Origin: Planctomycetota bacterium
Lineage (GTDB): Bacteria > Planctomycetota > SZUA-567 > H5-PLA8
Direction: 5' to 3'
NCBI GenBank assembly: GCA_025355035.1
Contig: JANXLS010000717.1
Location: 1-5,299 of the forward strand
DNA length: 5,299 nucleotides
How positions within the stretch are numbered: position 1 is the stretch's first letter; every line of letters begins with the position of its first letter. The notes under the pieces are model-generated. The model saw nothing but the letters and a program-made list of their open reading frames with translations. It ran no database searches and was not told the origin of the DNA. Below are positions 5,167-5,299 of this stretch, in pieces. Both the position numbers and the translations under genes were made by a program.

Positions 5167-5299
5167 TCACACCTTGCCTTTTTTCACAGGCGCGTCGGGG
5201 ACTTTCAAACCAACCAACATCGACGCCATTTCCTGCCGTAAGGCCGGGTACGTCATCTGTTTTTCGAGTTCCGAAATCTGTCCAGCCAACTGCTTCTTG
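5167..5299 (-). CDS. C-terminal end of an unidentified protein (partial)
   Basis: The minus strand has an open frame from the window edge to a TGA at 5167-5169, giving the last 43 residues of a protein that starts outside the window. They include a charged, heptad-like helix (LAGQISELEKQM), then LRQEMASMLVGLKVP and a basic tail ending in KKGKV. The amphipathic pattern, and a perfectly placed T-tailed terminator 34 bases beyond the stop, support a real gene. No domain or family can be named from this fragment. Confidence 0.7.
   Translation of the reverse strand, partial: KKQLAGQISELEKQMTYPALRQEMASMLVGLKVPDAPVKKGKV

Noticed and set aside
1..5299. CRISPR array, tRNA or rRNA genes, insertion sequence with a transposase, or a defence system
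   Set aside because: No regularly spaced direct repeats, no tRNA-like cloverleaf, no rRNA-like sequence and no transposase or nuclease motif was seen on either strand.

Overview
The window is ordinary bacterial chromosome: moderately GC-rich, densely coding, with ATGA overlaps between genes and several GTG starts behind clear Shine-Dalgarno sequences. The gene mix (riboflavin synthase, an HTH_34-type winged-helix regulator paired with a membrane protein, a Gfo/Idh/MocA oxidoreductase, an MtnB-like class II aldolase and a GmhB-like HAD phosphatase) would suit a Verrucomicrobiota-like or related bacterium. That placement is an impression from gene content, not a search result.

Layout. (1) 13-666 (+): complete riboflavin synthase alpha subunit, probably the end of a unit that starts outside the window. 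(2) 667-976: a 310-base gap with no convincing gene. It holds a 158-base fold-back element with perfect 13-base terminal inverted repeats (713-870), then a candidate promoter flanked by two small inverted repeats. (3) 977-2612 (+): three genes joined by ATGA stop/start overlaps, encoding a six-helix membrane protein, a winged-helix regulator, and a shortened, active-site-degenerate relative of undecaprenyl diphosphate synthase (UppS, a cis-prenyltransferase). (4) 2653-3192 (-): GmhB/HisB-N-type HAD phosphatase, convergent with the operon and divergent from the next gene. (5) 3302-3970 (+): MtnB-like methylthioribulose-1-phosphate dehydratase. (6) 4057-5100 (+): Gfo/Idh/MocA NAD(P)-dependent oxidoreductase. 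(7) 5108-5133: strong GC-rich hairpin terminator between convergent genes. (8) 5167-5299 (-): the last 43 codons of an unidentified gene.

The most interesting item is the cis-prenyltransferase-like protein. It keeps the C-terminal UppS fold signature (LLWQSAYAEL, then a KFGGL end) but has lost the catalytic aspartate, the pyrophosphate-binding arginines and a central block of about 40 residues. It therefore looks like a pseudoenzyme or an accessory subunit. Its tight coupling to a membrane protein and a dedicated regulator suggests a small regulated envelope or polyprenyl-lipid module; that role is inference. The remaining genes are recognisable metabolic enzymes with no obvious shared pathway.
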